NCBI GenBank assembly: GCA_023664045.1
Contig: JAMPGH010000001.1
Coordinates: 118,090 to 182,089, forward strand
Direction: 5' to 3'
DNA from: Alistipes senegalensis
Lineage (GTDB): Bacteria > Bacteroidota > Bacteroidia > Bacteroidales > Rikenellaceae
DNA: 64,000 bases
Each line of letters starts with the position of its first letter. Position 1 is the stretch's first letter. Positions 25,676-35,370 of this stretch are shown here, piece by piece. A program made the translations under genes and the position numbers. The notes under the pieces are model-generated. The model searched no databases. It was not told where the DNA came from and saw only the letters and a list, made by a program, of their open reading frames with translations.

Positions 25676-26899
25676 ATGCAGGAAAACATCGAAATCATAC
25701 AGATCAACATTTCGGGAGCCGACAAGCCGGGCATGACTTCGTCGCTCACGTCGATACTGGCCCGTTACGACGCCTGCATCCTCGATATCGGCCAAGCCAA
25801 CATCCACCAGTCGCTGACACTGGGCATTCTGATCATGACGACGCCCGACAAATCGGGCAACATCATGAAAGAACTGCTGTTCAAGGCCTCGGAGTTAGGC
25901 GTCATGATCCGCTTCACGCCCATTGCGGAAGAAGACTACGAAGCGTGGGTGGGGCGTCAAGGCAAGAACCGCTACATCATCACGCTGCTGGGCCGCACGG
26001 TTTCGGCCCGCCACATTGCCGAAGTAACGGCCGTAGTAGCGGAACACGGGCTCAACATCGACGCGATCAAGCGTCTGACGGGCCGCATGCCCCTGCATGA
26101 AGAGAACCGCGCGGCCAAAGCCTGCATCGAGCTTTCGGTGCGCGGCTCGCTGACGGACGAAGCCCGCAGTGCGATGCAGGAGCGCTTCATGAATCTCTCG
26201 GAAATCGGACTCGACGTTTCGTTCCAACGCGACGACATTTACCGACGCAGCCGCCGGCTGATCTGCTTCGATATGGACTCGACGCTCATCGAGACGGAGG
26301 TGATCGACGAACTGGCCGACCGTGCGGGTGCGGGAGCCGAAGTACGCGCCATCACGGAGAGCGCCATGCGCGGCGAAATCGACTTCCGCGAGAGTTTCAC
26401 GCGCCGCGTGGCTCTGCTCAAAGGACTGGACGTCGCGGTCATGGAAGAGATCGCCCGCAACCTGCCCATCACCGAGGGACTGGAACGCATGATGACGATT
26501 CTCAAACGTGTGGGCTACAAGACGGCGATCCTCTCGGGCGGATTCACCTACTTCGGAAACTACCTGCGTCAGAAATACGGATTCGACTATGTATATGCCA
26601 ACGAACTGGAAGTCGAGAACGGCAAACTGACGGGCCGCTATGCAGGCGAAATCGTCGACGGCCGACGCAAAGCCGAACTGCTGCGTCTGCTGTGTCAGTT
26701 CGAGTCGATCAATCTGGCCCAGTCGGTAGCCGTGGGCGACGGAGCCAACGATCTGCCGATGCTCAATCTTGCGGGATTGGGAATCGCGTTCCATGCCAAG
26801 CCCAAAGTGAAGGCGGGTGCACGGCAGGCGATCTCGACGATCGGTCTGGACGGCATCCTCTACTTCCTCGGGCTGAAAGATTCACGCATCGAAGGATAA
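25676..26899 (+). CDS. serB: Phosphoserine phosphatase with N-terminal ACT domains
   Basis: Catalyses the last step of serine synthesis, phosphoserine to serine. The 407-residue protein has two ACT-type regulatory domains (about 5-85 and 98-180), then the HAD phosphatase domain: FDMDSTLIETEVIDEL with nucleophile Asp199 and Asp201, the SGGFTYF motif, and GDGANDLPML binding Mg2+. Length and order match the long SerB form of Bacteroidetes. Its stop overlaps the start of a lipoprotein gene by one base (TAATG), which implies co-transcription and possible coupling with an apparently unrelated gene. Confidence 0.95.
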   Translation: MQENIEIIQINISGADKPGMTSSLTSILARYDACILDIGQANIHQSLTLGILIMTTPDKSGNIMKELLFKASELGVMIRFTPIAEEDYEAWVGRQGKNRYIITLLGRTVSARHIAEVTAVVAEHGLNIDAIKRLTGRMPLHEENRAAKACIELSVRGSLTDEARSAMQERFMNLSEIGLDVSFQRDDIYRRSRRLICFDMDSTLIETEVIDELADRAGAGAEVRAITESAMRGEIDFRESFTRRVALLKGLDVAVMEEIARNLPITEGLERMMTILKRVGYKTAILSGGFTYFGNYLRQKYGFDYVYANELEVENGKLTGRYAGEIVDGRRKAELLRLLCQFESINLAQSVAVGDGANDLPMLNLAGLGIAFHAKPKVKAGARQAISTIGLDGILYFLGLKDSRIEG

Positions 26900-27654
26900 T
26901 GCGGCATCTTGCGCTGTCGATACTTGCGTGGCTGTCGGCCGGCTGTTACGACTCGTCGTTCGATACCCGCACGCGGACGGACGAACCGGAAGCGGCAACG
27001 ACGACCCTCGGGCAGCTGCGCGACCTGTTCGCCGGCCGGACATTCGTCGTGGAGAGCGACATCACGGTGAAAGGATGCGTAACGACCAGCGACGAAAACG
27101 AAAATTTCTACCGCACGTTCTGCGTCGAAGCCGACGGTGCAGGGCTGGAGATCATGGCCGGGCTCGGCCACCTGCACAACGACTACCCCGCAGGCTGCAC
27201 GGTAGCAATTCGGCTGCGAGGCCGAGCCTTAGGCGAAAGCCGCGGCGTACTCCAACTCGGCCGCATGCCCTCGGCGGAGAGCGGCTATCCGACGGACTAC
27301 ATCGCCTCGCGGCCGGCACTCGACGCGACAATCACGCGCACCGCCGCCCCTCTGCGTTCCGTAGAACCGACCGTACGGACGATCGGAGAACTGGTGCCCG
27401 CGATATGCGGCACGCTGGTCCGGATCGAGGGATTGCATTATGCTCCCGAAGAACTGTCGGAAGGAAACTGGGCCGGCTACAAACGCTTTGCGGACGACGA
27501 AGGAGCCGCCGTATATACCTACGTACGCAGTTACGCCCGCTTCGCCGACAACGAAGTCCCCGCAGGCCGCTGCGCCCTGACGGGGATTCTCCAGCATGAC
27601 GGCGACCGCTACATACTCAAACTACGCGATGAGGACGATTGCGAACTACGGTAA
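26899..27654 (+). CDS. DUF5689-like lipoprotein (first of a pair)
   Basis: A 251-residue predicted lipoprotein: LSAGC gives Cys16. The segment TFVVESDITVKGCVTTSDEN, followed by YRTFCVEADGAGLEIM, is an OB-fold-like DUF5689 pattern similar to the lipoprotein at 7389-8684. The start is the ATG at 26899, which gives a clean lipoprotein signal and shares one base with the serB stop. The gene overlaps the next lipoprotein gene by 26 bases. Function unknown; by analogy with the cluster at 7-16 kb the pair could serve the orphan receptor at 31324-33744 (inference). Confidence 0.68.
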   Translation: MRHLALSILAWLSAGCYDSSFDTRTRTDEPEAATTTLGQLRDLFAGRTFVVESDITVKGCVTTSDENENFYRTFCVEADGAGLEIMAGLGHLHNDYPAGCTVAIRLRGRALGESRGVLQLGRMPSAESGYPTDYIASRPALDATITRTAAPLRSVEPTVRTIGELVPAICGTLVRIEGLHYAPEELSEGNWAGYKRFADDEGAAVYTYVRSYARFADNEVPAGRCALTGILQHDGDRYILKLRDEDDCELR

Positions 27655-28426
27655 ACTGCTGCTACCGGTCCTCCTGCTTGTAGCCTGCGATCGGACCGAA
27701 CCCTTTGCCTACGAAAACGAAAACCGACCGGAGGCGACCCACACCATTGCATACCTGAAAACCCGCTGCGACGAATCGCATTACGAGATCGTCGACCAAA
27801 CCGTGATCCGCGGCACGATAACGGGCAACAATCGCTACGGCGAATTCCCTCGCGAGCTAATCATACAGGATGCGACGGGCGGCATTGCGATCGCGGCAGA
27901 CTACTCTGCCGCCGACAATCCCTACCCGCTCGGCGAAGAGCTGCTTGTCTACTGCAACGGTCTGATGCTATACGATTACGGAGGAAAAATCCGGCTGGGG
28001 AAAGCGACGGACGAAAGCACCTGCATTCCGCGCGAAGAACTGGATCGACATCTGCGGATCAGCGGGCGAACGCCGGAACGCCCGACGGCGGCGCCGATTC
28101 GAATCGACGAGCTGACACCGGCGCATATCGACACCTACGTACGGATCGACGACGTTCGATTTCCGGAATCGGGAATCTGGTGCGACCGCGACCCCGAGAC
28201 GGGCCGTTACCGCACCACCGAACGGACGCTGGCGGATGCCGCGGGTCATACGCTGGCGGTTCGGACCGCAGGCACGGCGTTTTACGCCGGCGAGCCGCTA
28301 CCCTCGGGCAACGGCTCGCTATGCGGAATCATCGACTATTTCGGCGGAGTCTACTCGCTGCGCATCACCGGTTTCGAAACGGCATTCGTCGTTACTCCTG
28401 CAATGCCTGCCACAACATATCCTTGA
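27629..28426 (+). CDS. DUF5689-like lipoprotein (second of a pair)
   Basis: A 265-residue predicted lipoprotein: LLLVAC gives Cys20. It has the same layout as its upstream neighbour: [20 protein letters not shown], then [14 protein letters not shown], an OB-like surface. A second module starts around residue 145 ([19 protein letters not shown]). I chose the ATG at 27629, which gives the lipoprotein signal; it lies inside the preceding gene by 26 bases. The 3' end overlaps the convergent obg gene by 35 bases (28392-28426). Probably a surface-exposed ligand-binding lipoprotein; ligand unknown. Confidence 0.68.
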   Translation: MRTIANYGKLLLPVLLLVACDRTEPFAYENENRPEATHTIAYLKTRCDESHYEIVDQTVIRGTITGNNRYGEFPRELIIQDATGGIAIAADYSAADNPYPLGEELLVYCNGLMLYDYGGKIRLGKATDESTCIPREELDRHLRISGRTPERPTAAPIRIDELTPAHIDTYVRIDDVRFPESGIWCDRDPETGRYRTTERTLADAAGHTLAVRTAGTAFYAGEPLPSGNGSLCGIIDYFGGVYSLRITGFETAFVVTPAMPATTYP

Positions 28427-29405
28427 GCTGCGGAATATTGAGGCCCGAGACCGAAGAGATGAAGAGTGCGGGAATACCCTTCGGGAGGTGGGGCCGCATC
28501 TGCTCGATCAACTCGTCGTCGAGCATGTCGCACTTGGTAACGGCCAGCAGGCGCCGCTTGTCCAGAAGCTCGGGATTATACTGCGTGAGCTCATCCAACA
28601 GGATCTTGTAATCATGCCCGACATCGTCGCTGTCGGCGGGAATCATGAACAACAACACCGAATTGCGCTCGATATGCCGCAAGAAACGGGTACCGAGTCC
28701 CCGTCCCTCGTGCGCACCCTCGATGATGCCGGGAATGTCGGCCATGACGAAAGACTTATGGTCGCGGACCTCGACGATACCAAGATTGGGTTCGAGGGTC
28801 GTGAAAGCGTAGTTGGCGATCTTGGGTTTGGCGGCCGAGACGACAGACAACAAGGTCGATTTGCCGGCATTGGGAAAGCCCACGAGCCCGACGTCTGCCA
28901 ACACTTTCAGTTCGAGGATGAAAGCCCCCTCCTCGCCCTCCTCGCCGGGCTGCGCGTAGCGGGGTGTCTGGTTGGTGGCGCTCTTGAAGTGCCAGTTGCC
29001 CAGACCGCCGCGACCGCCCTTGAGCAACACGAGCTGCTGGCCATGCTCCGTTACCTCGCCCACGGGTTCGAAGACGGTGGTGCCGTCCTCCTGCTCGACG
29101 AGCCGCTTGGCGACCGTACCCAACGGCACGGGGATGACGATATCGGAAGCATCCTTGCCCGAAGAACGGGCGCCCGAACCGTTCTGTCCATCCTCGGCGA
29201 ACTGGTGGCGCTGGTACTTGAGGTGGATGAGCGTCCAGTACTGCCGGTCGCCTTGCAGAATGATGCTACCGCCCTTGCCGCCGTCGCCGCCGTCGGGGCC
29301 GCCGAAAGCCACGAATTTCTCGCGGCGGAAATGAGCCGAACCGGCACCGCCATGTCCCGATCGGGCGAATATCTTGACGTAGTCTACGAAATTGGAACCT
29401 GCCAT
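28392..29405 (-). CDS. obgE: GTPase Obg
   Basis: Ribosome-associated GTPase of the Obg/CgtA family, involved in 50S assembly and stress control. The 337-residue protein has the glycine-rich Obg fold at the N-terminus ([20 protein letters not shown], then [12 protein letters not shown]), followed by the G domain with the P-loop GFPNAGKS at 176-183, DIPGIIEG and TKCD. It lacks the variable C-terminal OCT extension, as is common. The 3' end overlaps the convergent lipoprotein gene by 35 bases, so transcripts of the two strands would be complementary there. Confidence 0.96.
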   Translation of the reverse strand: MAGSNFVDYVKIFARSGHGGAGSAHFRREKFVAFGGPDGGDGGKGGSIILQGDRQYWTLIHLKYQRHQFAEDGQNGSGARSSGKDASDIVIPVPLGTVAKRLVEQEDGTTVFEPVGEVTEHGQQLVLLKGGRGGLGNWHFKSATNQTPRYAQPGEEGEEGAFILELKVLADVGLVGFPNAGKSTLLSVVSAAKPKIANYAFTTLEPNLGIVEVRDHKSFVMADIPGIIEGAHEGRGLGTRFLRHIERNSVLLFMIPADSDDVGHDYKILLDELTQYNPELLDKRRLLAVTKCDMLDDELIEQMRPHLPKGIPALFISSVSGLNIPQLKDMLWQALQE

Positions 29406-29445
29406 AAAGAGTTGTTTGGGTGCGAAGATACGAAATATTTTACAC

Positions 29446-29453
29446 TATCTTTG
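29446..29453 (+). promoter_or_regulatory. Putative -7 box of the DUF4139 gene
   Basis: TATCTTTG matches TAnnTTTG, 22 bases before the ATG at 29476. The nearest TTTG (29415-29418) is 27 bases upstream, too far for the standard spacing. Confidence 0.55.
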
Positions 29454-29475
29454 TAAATAGCAAACCGGACGAATC

Positions 29476-31284
29476 ATGAAACCGTATCTTCTTTATCTGA
29501 GCCTTGCCATACTGACATGCCCGACCGGGTATTGTGCGGAAAGAGCGGAAGGAGTGAAAACCTCCATACAAAAAGTAACCCTTTTTTTGGACGGAGCTCT
29601 GGTAACCCGCACCCTGCAGAGGGAATTGCCGGCAGGAGAAACGACCCTGCTATTTACGGAACTTTCGCCCTCGCTCGATGTCCGGAGCCTGCTGGTAACG
29701 GCCGACAACGAAGTAACGATTCTGAACGTAGAGTGCCTATACGACGACCCGGACACCCTTGCTCGGAACGAGCAGCAGGAACTGGAAAGGGAACTGCGGG
29801 CAGCCATTCGGGAAAGAGACCGCAACGATGAGGAACTGAAAGCCATAAATGCTGAAAAGAGACGACTGCTCATCGGCTTTCTGGATGACAAGGATCCGTC
29901 GAAAACGCCCCGGGAGCGGCTCGATCGCTACGACAAACTATTAGAGGCACAAATTCTCCGCGAACGTCAACTCAAGGAACTGAAGCCGGAGCTGGAAGAA
30001 CGCCGGCATCGGCTCATCAGGGAGTTCGACCGGATCGCCCGGCGAGAAAAACGGCCGCTAACCGGGGTTCAGGTGAAAATACTGGCGGAAACTTCCTGCA
30101 AGACGGATCTCACCCTGCATTACTATGTCCGGAATGCCGGCTGGAGCCCCCGCTACGAAGTCCGTTCGACAGGGCTCGACGAGCCGATTCTTCTCTTCTA
30201 CAAGGCCGACGTCCGCCAGCATACGGGCGAAGATTGGGATCGGGTGGAACTGACCCTCTCGTCGTCGAAACCCCTCATGGACGACGCCGGCCTCGAACTG
30301 CAACCTTACCGGCTCCACCACAAGCTGGCACCGCCCTATTACAACTTGCACTCGCTCTACGAAACCGTCTCGGGCAAAGTCTATGACAGCAAAACCCGCG
30401 AACCGGTCATCGGAGCCACGGTCCGGGGATCCGGCACGACGATAAGTACGACGACCGATCGTGCAGGCCGTTTCACTATCGCCGTACCCAAAGCATCGAC
30501 AATCCTGCAGTTCGAGGCCGAAGGAAAGTGGCCGATCAAGTATTATTATCTGGAGCCGACGATCGATGTCCCGATGACACCGATCAAACAGATAACGGGA
30601 GACGAATCTTACTGGATAGAATACCATTATCTTATCGAGGATTTCAACGATGTGCAACCTGAAGTATTCACCGTAAAGCCGCAATACAAATACACTCTGT
30701 CCTGCCCTTGCACCCTACTCTCGGACGAAAATACGCAATCCGTAGAGATCGACTGCTACGAACTTCCCGCCGTCTATCTCCGCCACTGCACTCCCAAAAT
30801 CGATCAAGATGTCTTCATACAAGCCGAAACGAGGGGCTGGACACAGCGCAAACTTCCAAAGGGCGAAGCGGAAATATACTTCGAAAATAGGCTGACGGGC
30901 CGATGCTTTCTGGCACCCGACCCGGCAGATGACACCCTGCGCATCCCGATGGGTCGCGATCCCGGAATCGTCGTCCAGCGAAAGCGAGACCTCGACTTTT
31001 CGAGATGGCATACGCCGGATTCGGAGTACAGGCAGGCGATAGGCTGGCAAATCGAGGTACACAACACGCGCGGCGAAGCGGTAGAGCTGCTCCTATATGA
31101 CCAACAGCCCGTCTCCTGCGACGAAAACATCCGTGTGAAAACCGAAGAGCTGAGCGGCGGACATCTTGATCCGCAAACGGGCATCGTAACATGGCTCCTG
31201 CATCTCGAACCGGGAGAACGACGCGAACTGAATCTGCGCTACAAGATCGGGTATTCGGAAGGCGGCCATCTGATCGTCGAATAA
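29476..31284 (+). CDS. DUF4139 (MuiA-like) protein with an inserted CarboxypepD_reg domain
   Basis: A 602-residue secreted protein with a Sec signal at about 1-20. The N-terminal domain begins at about residue 28 (IQKVTLFLDGALVTR), followed by a charged helical region at about 95-195, likely coiled coil, then the DUF4139 beta region beginning at about 205 (LHYYVRNAGWSPRYEV). This is the layout of the mucoidy inhibitor MuiA family. A CarboxypepD_reg-like module (about 298-352: SGKVYDSKTREPVIGATVRG) is inserted within the DUF4139 part, and the rest resumes after it. Function unknown; the family is envelope-associated. It converges with the receptor gene ending at 31324. Confidence 0.78.
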   Translation: MKPYLLYLSLAILTCPTGYCAERAEGVKTSIQKVTLFLDGALVTRTLQRELPAGETTLLFTELSPSLDVRSLLVTADNEVTILNVECLYDDPDTLARNEQQELERELRAAIRERDRNDEELKAINAEKRRLLIGFLDDKDPSKTPRERLDRYDKLLEAQILRERQLKELKPELEERRHRLIREFDRIARREKRPLTGVQVKILAETSCKTDLTLHYYVRNAGWSPRYEVRSTGLDEPILLFYKADVRQHTGEDWDRVELTLSSSKPLMDDAGLELQPYRLHHKLAPPYYNLHSLYETVSGKVYDSKTREPVIGATVRGSGTTISTTTDRAGRFTIAVPKASTILQFEAEGKWPIKYYYLEPTIDVPMTPIKQITGDESYWIEYHYLIEDFNDVQPEVFTVKPQYKYTLSCPCTLLSDENTQSVEIDCYELPAVYLRHCTPKIDQDVFIQAETRGWTQRKLPKGEAEIYFENRLTGRCFLAPDPADDTLRIPMGRDPGIVVQRKRDLDFSRWHTPDSEYRQAIGWQIEVHNTRGEAVELLLYDQQPVSCDENIRVKTEELSGGHLDPQTGIVTWLLHLEPGERRELNLRYKIGYSEGGHLIVE

Positions 31285-31323
31285 TTCTGCGGAGAGATTG
31301 CGGCGTCCGAAAAAGGTTGCGCA

Positions 31324-33744
31324 TCAGAAACTATAGGAGACCGAGAGGTAGAACGAGCGCGGATAGGCGTAGGTATAGCGGGTGGCATGGGGCCGCCAAG
31401 CGACCGTATCGCCGGCCGTGATGCGCTGCACGCGCATCGACTCGTAACCGTTATAAACCGTGGTGCGGCTGCCGGGAAGGTTGCGCACGAGAAGCGAAGC
31501 GACCAGACGCGAATGTCCGACATAGAAAGATTTGAAAACGGACGCATCGGCCGTGAAGGCGTCGGGCAAGCGCTCCTGCCGCATGAAAGCGTCGAAAGCC
31601 TCGGGTGTCGTGCCTCCCTGCCGGGCGATGCGGGCGGTACGCCGCACATAGGCGGGTTCGACGTAACGCACGCCCGCATACCCTGCCGAGAGGCGGAAGC
31701 CCCACCCTCTCGGCCCGAAATAGGAAGCCTCGGCCGAGGCGGTCAGCTGAGGAACCCCGCCCACGGAACAAGAACCCATATAACTGTCGGCCCGGGTATC
31801 GACGGCAGCATTGTCGGAATCGGAGATGACCGTAACGTGCGGATCGCGGATATACTTGTAACGGCCTGCCGACGCGCTCAGCGACAACCGCCACCGAGAA
31901 GAAAGCCGAAGAGAAGCGGCAGCTTCGAAGCCGCAGGCCAAAGAGGCTATGCCCGAGACGGAAACATCGCAATAGAGCCCCGAAAGATCGTCGAAATAAC
32001 GTCGGGTCGCGAGGCCGTCGAACGAAGCTGCGATGAAAGCCGAAGCCTGTAGATCCGCGAACGAACCGGTTCGACGGAAGTTCAGTTCGGCGGCATAAAG
32101 GTGCCCCGGACCGCACTCCCCGACGATGAGGTTGTTATAAAGCGGCTGGAAGAACAGCTGTTCGGAATCGGGAACCGCCGCGCAGGCAGCAGCCGCGACC
32201 TCGACATAGCTGCGCGGCGAAAAGGCCCACCCGGCCAACGCCTTGAACGCATAGGCGGCCGACCGGATGCGTCGCGACCGTCCGTAGGAACGAGCCCCCG
32301 GGAAGAGCTCCTTTTCCATATATCCGCGACGAAAAACCGCGACCTCGCCCAACTCGGCCGCCGCATCGAACCGGAAACGATCGGCCCGGTAAGAGAGCGA
32401 CAGACGCGCACCGGTCCGAAGCCGTACGAGCGAATAGTCGTACGCGAAACGGTCGCCCTCGCCGACCCGACGGCCGGGATGTCGCAGATCGTTCTCCGAC
32501 GAGTTGCCATAGGTGGCATCGTCGACCAGATACTGGTCGATATCTACGACATGACCGGCTCCCAACAGATCGCGCATCCGCTTGTAATTGCGGGTCGCCT
32601 CGCGCCCGAAAAAGAACCCGTAATCGAACGTAAGCCGCGGGTCGATCCGAGTGGTGAATGCAGCATCGAGGCGCAGATTGCAAATCTGCGCAACGCGGTC
32701 TTCGAGCGTATAGACCGCCGGCCCGCCGGCGAGACGGTTCACGGCGATCAAGGCGTCCCAGTCGACCTGCGTATAACGAGGATCGGCGGCCCGCCACGCC
32801 TGCTCGCTCTCCCGATCGAGGGTGAAAGAGGGCATGTAGCGATAGTTGTCGGGCATGGGCGTACGGGCGTCGTACCAGTTCAACGAACCGTACTTACGGA
32901 CACCCGCCTCGGCACTCACCGCGGCGAGCAACGAAGTGGAAGCCGACAAGGCACTCCGCCAAGAGACGACGGCCCACGGCACTGCCTCGCGCCGCACGCG
33001 GGAGTTGCGGACCTTGCCGTTCTGGAAGCCCCAAGCCGGATTGTAAAGCCGATCGCCGGTCAACGAAAAACTCTCCTCCGTAGACGAAAGGCGCGTACCC
33101 CGCATGGAAAGCGGCACGATCAGGAGCAACGCCAGCCGATGGCTGTCGCCCAACGACTTTTCGATCCGCAAAGCGGCGGTCAGCGCCTGAGTAAAAACGC
33201 CCGCGACATAGAGATCGCGGCCGGTACGGACCTCGGCGGCTGCCGCATAACGCCATCCGCGGGACGACTCGCCCACGGCTGAGAACTTGGCTCCGACGAG
33301 ATAATTCCGACCCGAAAACGAGACGGAAGCGCGATAAGGCGACAGAGGCAACCCCTCCGGAAATTCGAACGTCCGCTGTCCTCCGGCACCCCCTACCCTG
33401 CCGGCCAACATGGCGACGCCCGGCACGGCCGTCTCCTCGGCACCCAAGCTCCGCAATGCCGAAAAAAGGCGATAAGAAACCTCGGTACCGTCGACCGCCG
33501 CGACCTCGGCATCGAACGTCTGCCCGCGCCGCGAAGCCGCGACCTGCGGCGACACGAAGCGCACGACACTCCCGAAGAGATCGGGCGCCGACTGCACGGC
33601 CCGATAGAAAAGCGTCGAATCGGGTTCGAGCATGGGCCGCGGCTCCTCGTATGAAGCGAAAGGATAATATTCGTCGTCGAAAGTCTGCGCAGCTGCCGAA
33701 CCTGCGAAAAGCAGGAAAAAGAGACGAAAGAGACTTTTCGGCAT
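31324..33744 (-). CDS. TonB-dependent receptor-like outer-membrane protein (paralogue of 8706-11582)
   Basis: An 806-residue protein with a Sec signal (about 1-20, ending GSAAAQ). It shares order and wording with the receptor at 8706: RLALLLIVPLSMRGTRLSST against RLALTIMASPSERGAQQAST, the motif KVRNSRVR against KLRNSRVR, and DNYRYMPS against DYYRYLPS. It lacks the N-terminal CarboxypepD_reg domain, and its plug region is diverged, without the usual plug motifs. I chose the ATG at 33744 for its signal peptide. A minus-strand -7 box (TATCTTTG, 33774-33767) is well placed. Either a receptor with an unusual gate or a degenerated paralogue; the barrel itself has no breaks. Confidence 0.75.
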   Translation of the reverse strand: MPKSLFRLFFLLFAGSAAAQTFDDEYYPFASYEEPRPMLEPDSTLFYRAVQSAPDLFGSVVRFVSPQVAASRRGQTFDAEVAAVDGTEVSYRLFSALRSLGAEETAVPGVAMLAGRVGGAGGQRTFEFPEGLPLSPYRASVSFSGRNYLVGAKFSAVGESSRGWRYAAAAEVRTGRDLYVAGVFTQALTAALRIEKSLGDSHRLALLLIVPLSMRGTRLSSTEESFSLTGDRLYNPAWGFQNGKVRNSRVRREAVPWAVVSWRSALSASTSLLAAVSAEAGVRKYGSLNWYDARTPMPDNYRYMPSFTLDRESEQAWRAADPRYTQVDWDALIAVNRLAGGPAVYTLEDRVAQICNLRLDAAFTTRIDPRLTFDYGFFFGREATRNYKRMRDLLGAGHVVDIDQYLVDDATYGNSSENDLRHPGRRVGEGDRFAYDYSLVRLRTGARLSLSYRADRFRFDAAAELGEVAVFRRGYMEKELFPGARSYGRSRRIRSAAYAFKALAGWAFSPRSYVEVAAAACAAVPDSEQLFFQPLYNNLIVGECGPGHLYAAELNFRRTGSFADLQASAFIAASFDGLATRRYFDDLSGLYCDVSVSGIASLACGFEAAASLRLSSRWRLSLSASAGRYKYIRDPHVTVISDSDNAAVDTRADSYMGSCSVGGVPQLTASAEASYFGPRGWGFRLSAGYAGVRYVEPAYVRRTARIARQGGTTPEAFDAFMRQERLPDAFTADASVFKSFYVGHSRLVASLLVRNLPGSRTTVYNGYESMRVQRITAGDTVAWRPHATRYTYAYPRSFYLSVSYSF

Positions 33745-33766
33745 GCGATTCGGACTTTTTGGAATA

Positions 33767-33774
33767 CAAAGATA
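33767..33774 (-). promoter_or_regulatory. Putative -7 box of the second receptor gene
   Basis: TATCTTTG on the minus strand, 22 bases before the ATG at 33744. No TTTG at the right upstream spacing was found. Confidence 0.5.
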
Positions 33775-33850
33775 ACGAAAATATTCCAATTTGTCCATGC
33801 GAACAGTTTGCCTCCCGATAACTGCCCGCCGTATCCTACGAACATGAAAA

Positions 33851-33884
33851 ACGGAAGCCTTTCGTATGGAGGCTTCCGTTTTTG
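33851..33884. terminator. Bidirectional terminator after pepD
   Basis: ACGGAAGCCT (33851-33860) pairs with AGGCTTCCGT (33870-33879) around nine bases, with T-runs on both strands. It lies 18 bases past the pepD stop. Confidence 0.85.
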
Positions 33885-33901
33885 AAAACAGCAGGGAGAA
33901 G

Positions 33902-35353
33902 CTACAGAGTTCGCAGCACCTCGCGAAGCAGAGCCCAGAACTTGGGGACCGTGGCGATTTCGAGCCGCTCGTCGGGCGAATGGACGCCCCGCAAAGTAGG
34001 CCCGAACGACACCATCTCCAGATCGGGATATTTTTCGAGGAACAGACCGCATTCGAGGCCGGCATGAATGGCACGCACCTTCGGCTCGACGGAGAAAAGC
34101 CGCCGATAAGCGTCGGCCGTAACCTCGAGCAGTCGGGACTGCGGATCGGGGGCCCAGCCGGGATAACCGTCGGAGTGGGCCACATCGGCACCCGCGAGTG
34201 CGAAAACCGACTCGACCATCTGCATGACATAGGTTTTGGCGCTCTCGACCGACGACCGCTGCGACGACGTAACGACGATCCGACCGCCCTCCTCGAACTT
34301 CACCGACGCGAGGTTGGTGGAGGTTTCGACCAGCCCCGGCACGGCAGCAGACATGGCGACCACGCCGTTGGGCACGCCGACGAGCGAATAGACGAGCGCG
34401 AACTGCGTACGCGAATCGAGCACCTCGTCGACCGACGGCATTTCGTTGAGCGTGATTTTGAAATGGGGCTCGCGCAGGCGGAACTCCGCTTCGAGGTCGG
34501 CGGCGAAAAGCTCGTAACGCTTCTGGAAATCCTTCTTGAGGCGCGTGGGCACGCCGAAGATCGCATAGGCTTCGCGCGGAATGGCATTACGCAGGTTCCC
34601 GCCCGAGAAATAACTCAGACGCAGCTCGCACGACTGCATGCCGTCCCACAACAGACGGGCGACGGTCTTGTTGGAGTTGACGCGCCCCTTGTCGATGTCG
34701 TCGCCGGAATGTCCGCCCAGCAAATCGGAGACGTCGACACGGAAGAAAGAATAGTTTTTGGGAGCTACCTCCATCGAATAACGGAACGTAGCGATGGTGT
34801 CGATACCGCCGGCACACCCGATGAACAACTCGCCCTCGTCCTCGGAATCGAGGTTGACGAGGTATTTGCCGTGCAACATCCCCTCGCCCAACTCGAAAGC
34901 CCCGGTGAGTCCCGTCTCTTCGTCGACCGTAAAGAGCGCTTCCAACGGTCCGTGCTGCGCCTCGGGATCGATCATCATGGCCAACGCGGCGGCCATGCCG
35001 ATACCGCAGTCGGCGCCGAGCGTCGTGCCCTCGGCCCGCACCCACTGGCCGTCGATGCGCGTACGGACGGGATCGTTGTCGAAATCGAACTCCACATCGG
35101 AATTCTTCTCGCAGACCATATCCATATGCGACTGGAGAATGACAGCGGGCCGCTCTTCGAACCCCGGCGTAGCGGGCTTGCGCATGACGACGTTGCCGAC
35201 GGCATCCTTGCGATATTCGAGATGATGCCGCTCGGCGAAAGCGACCAGAAAATCGATGATCTTCCCCTCCTTCTTCGAGGGCCGCGGCACCTGCGTGATG
35301 GCGTCGAACTGCTCCCACACGAGGCGGGGCTCCAAAGTGGCGATTTCGGACAT
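33902..35353 (-). CDS. pepD: Aminoacyl-histidine dipeptidase (M20C)
   Basis: A 483-residue cytosolic metallopeptidase that hydrolyses Xaa-His and other dipeptides. Metal-binding motifs of family M20 are visible: LQSHMDMVCEKN and, further on, FTVDEETGLTGAFEL. The length matches PepD of enteric bacteria and Bacteroides. I chose the ATG at 35353 (MSEIATLEP), not a TTG eight codons upstream. Its promoter overlaps that of the divergent ispF gene. A strong terminator follows. Confidence 0.93.
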   Translation of the reverse strand: MSEIATLEPRLVWEQFDAITQVPRPSKKEGKIIDFLVAFAERHHLEYRKDAVGNVVMRKPATPGFEERPAVILQSHMDMVCEKNSDVEFDFDNDPVRTRIDGQWVRAEGTTLGADCGIGMAAALAMMIDPEAQHGPLEALFTVDEETGLTGAFELGEGMLHGKYLVNLDSEDEGELFIGCAGGIDTIATFRYSMEVAPKNYSFFRVDVSDLLGGHSGDDIDKGRVNSNKTVARLLWDGMQSCELRLSYFSGGNLRNAIPREAYAIFGVPTRLKKDFQKRYELFAADLEAEFRLREPHFKITLNEMPSVDEVLDSRTQFALVYSLVGVPNGVVAMSAAVPGLVETSTNLASVKFEEGGRIVVTSSQRSSVESAKTYVMQMVESVFALAGADVAHSDGYPGWAPDPQSRLLEVTADAYRRLFSVEPKVRAIHAGLECGLFLEKYPDLEMVSFGPTLRGVHSPDERLEIATVPKFWALLREVLRTL

Positions 35354-35370
35354 AGGATAACGATTTTGTT

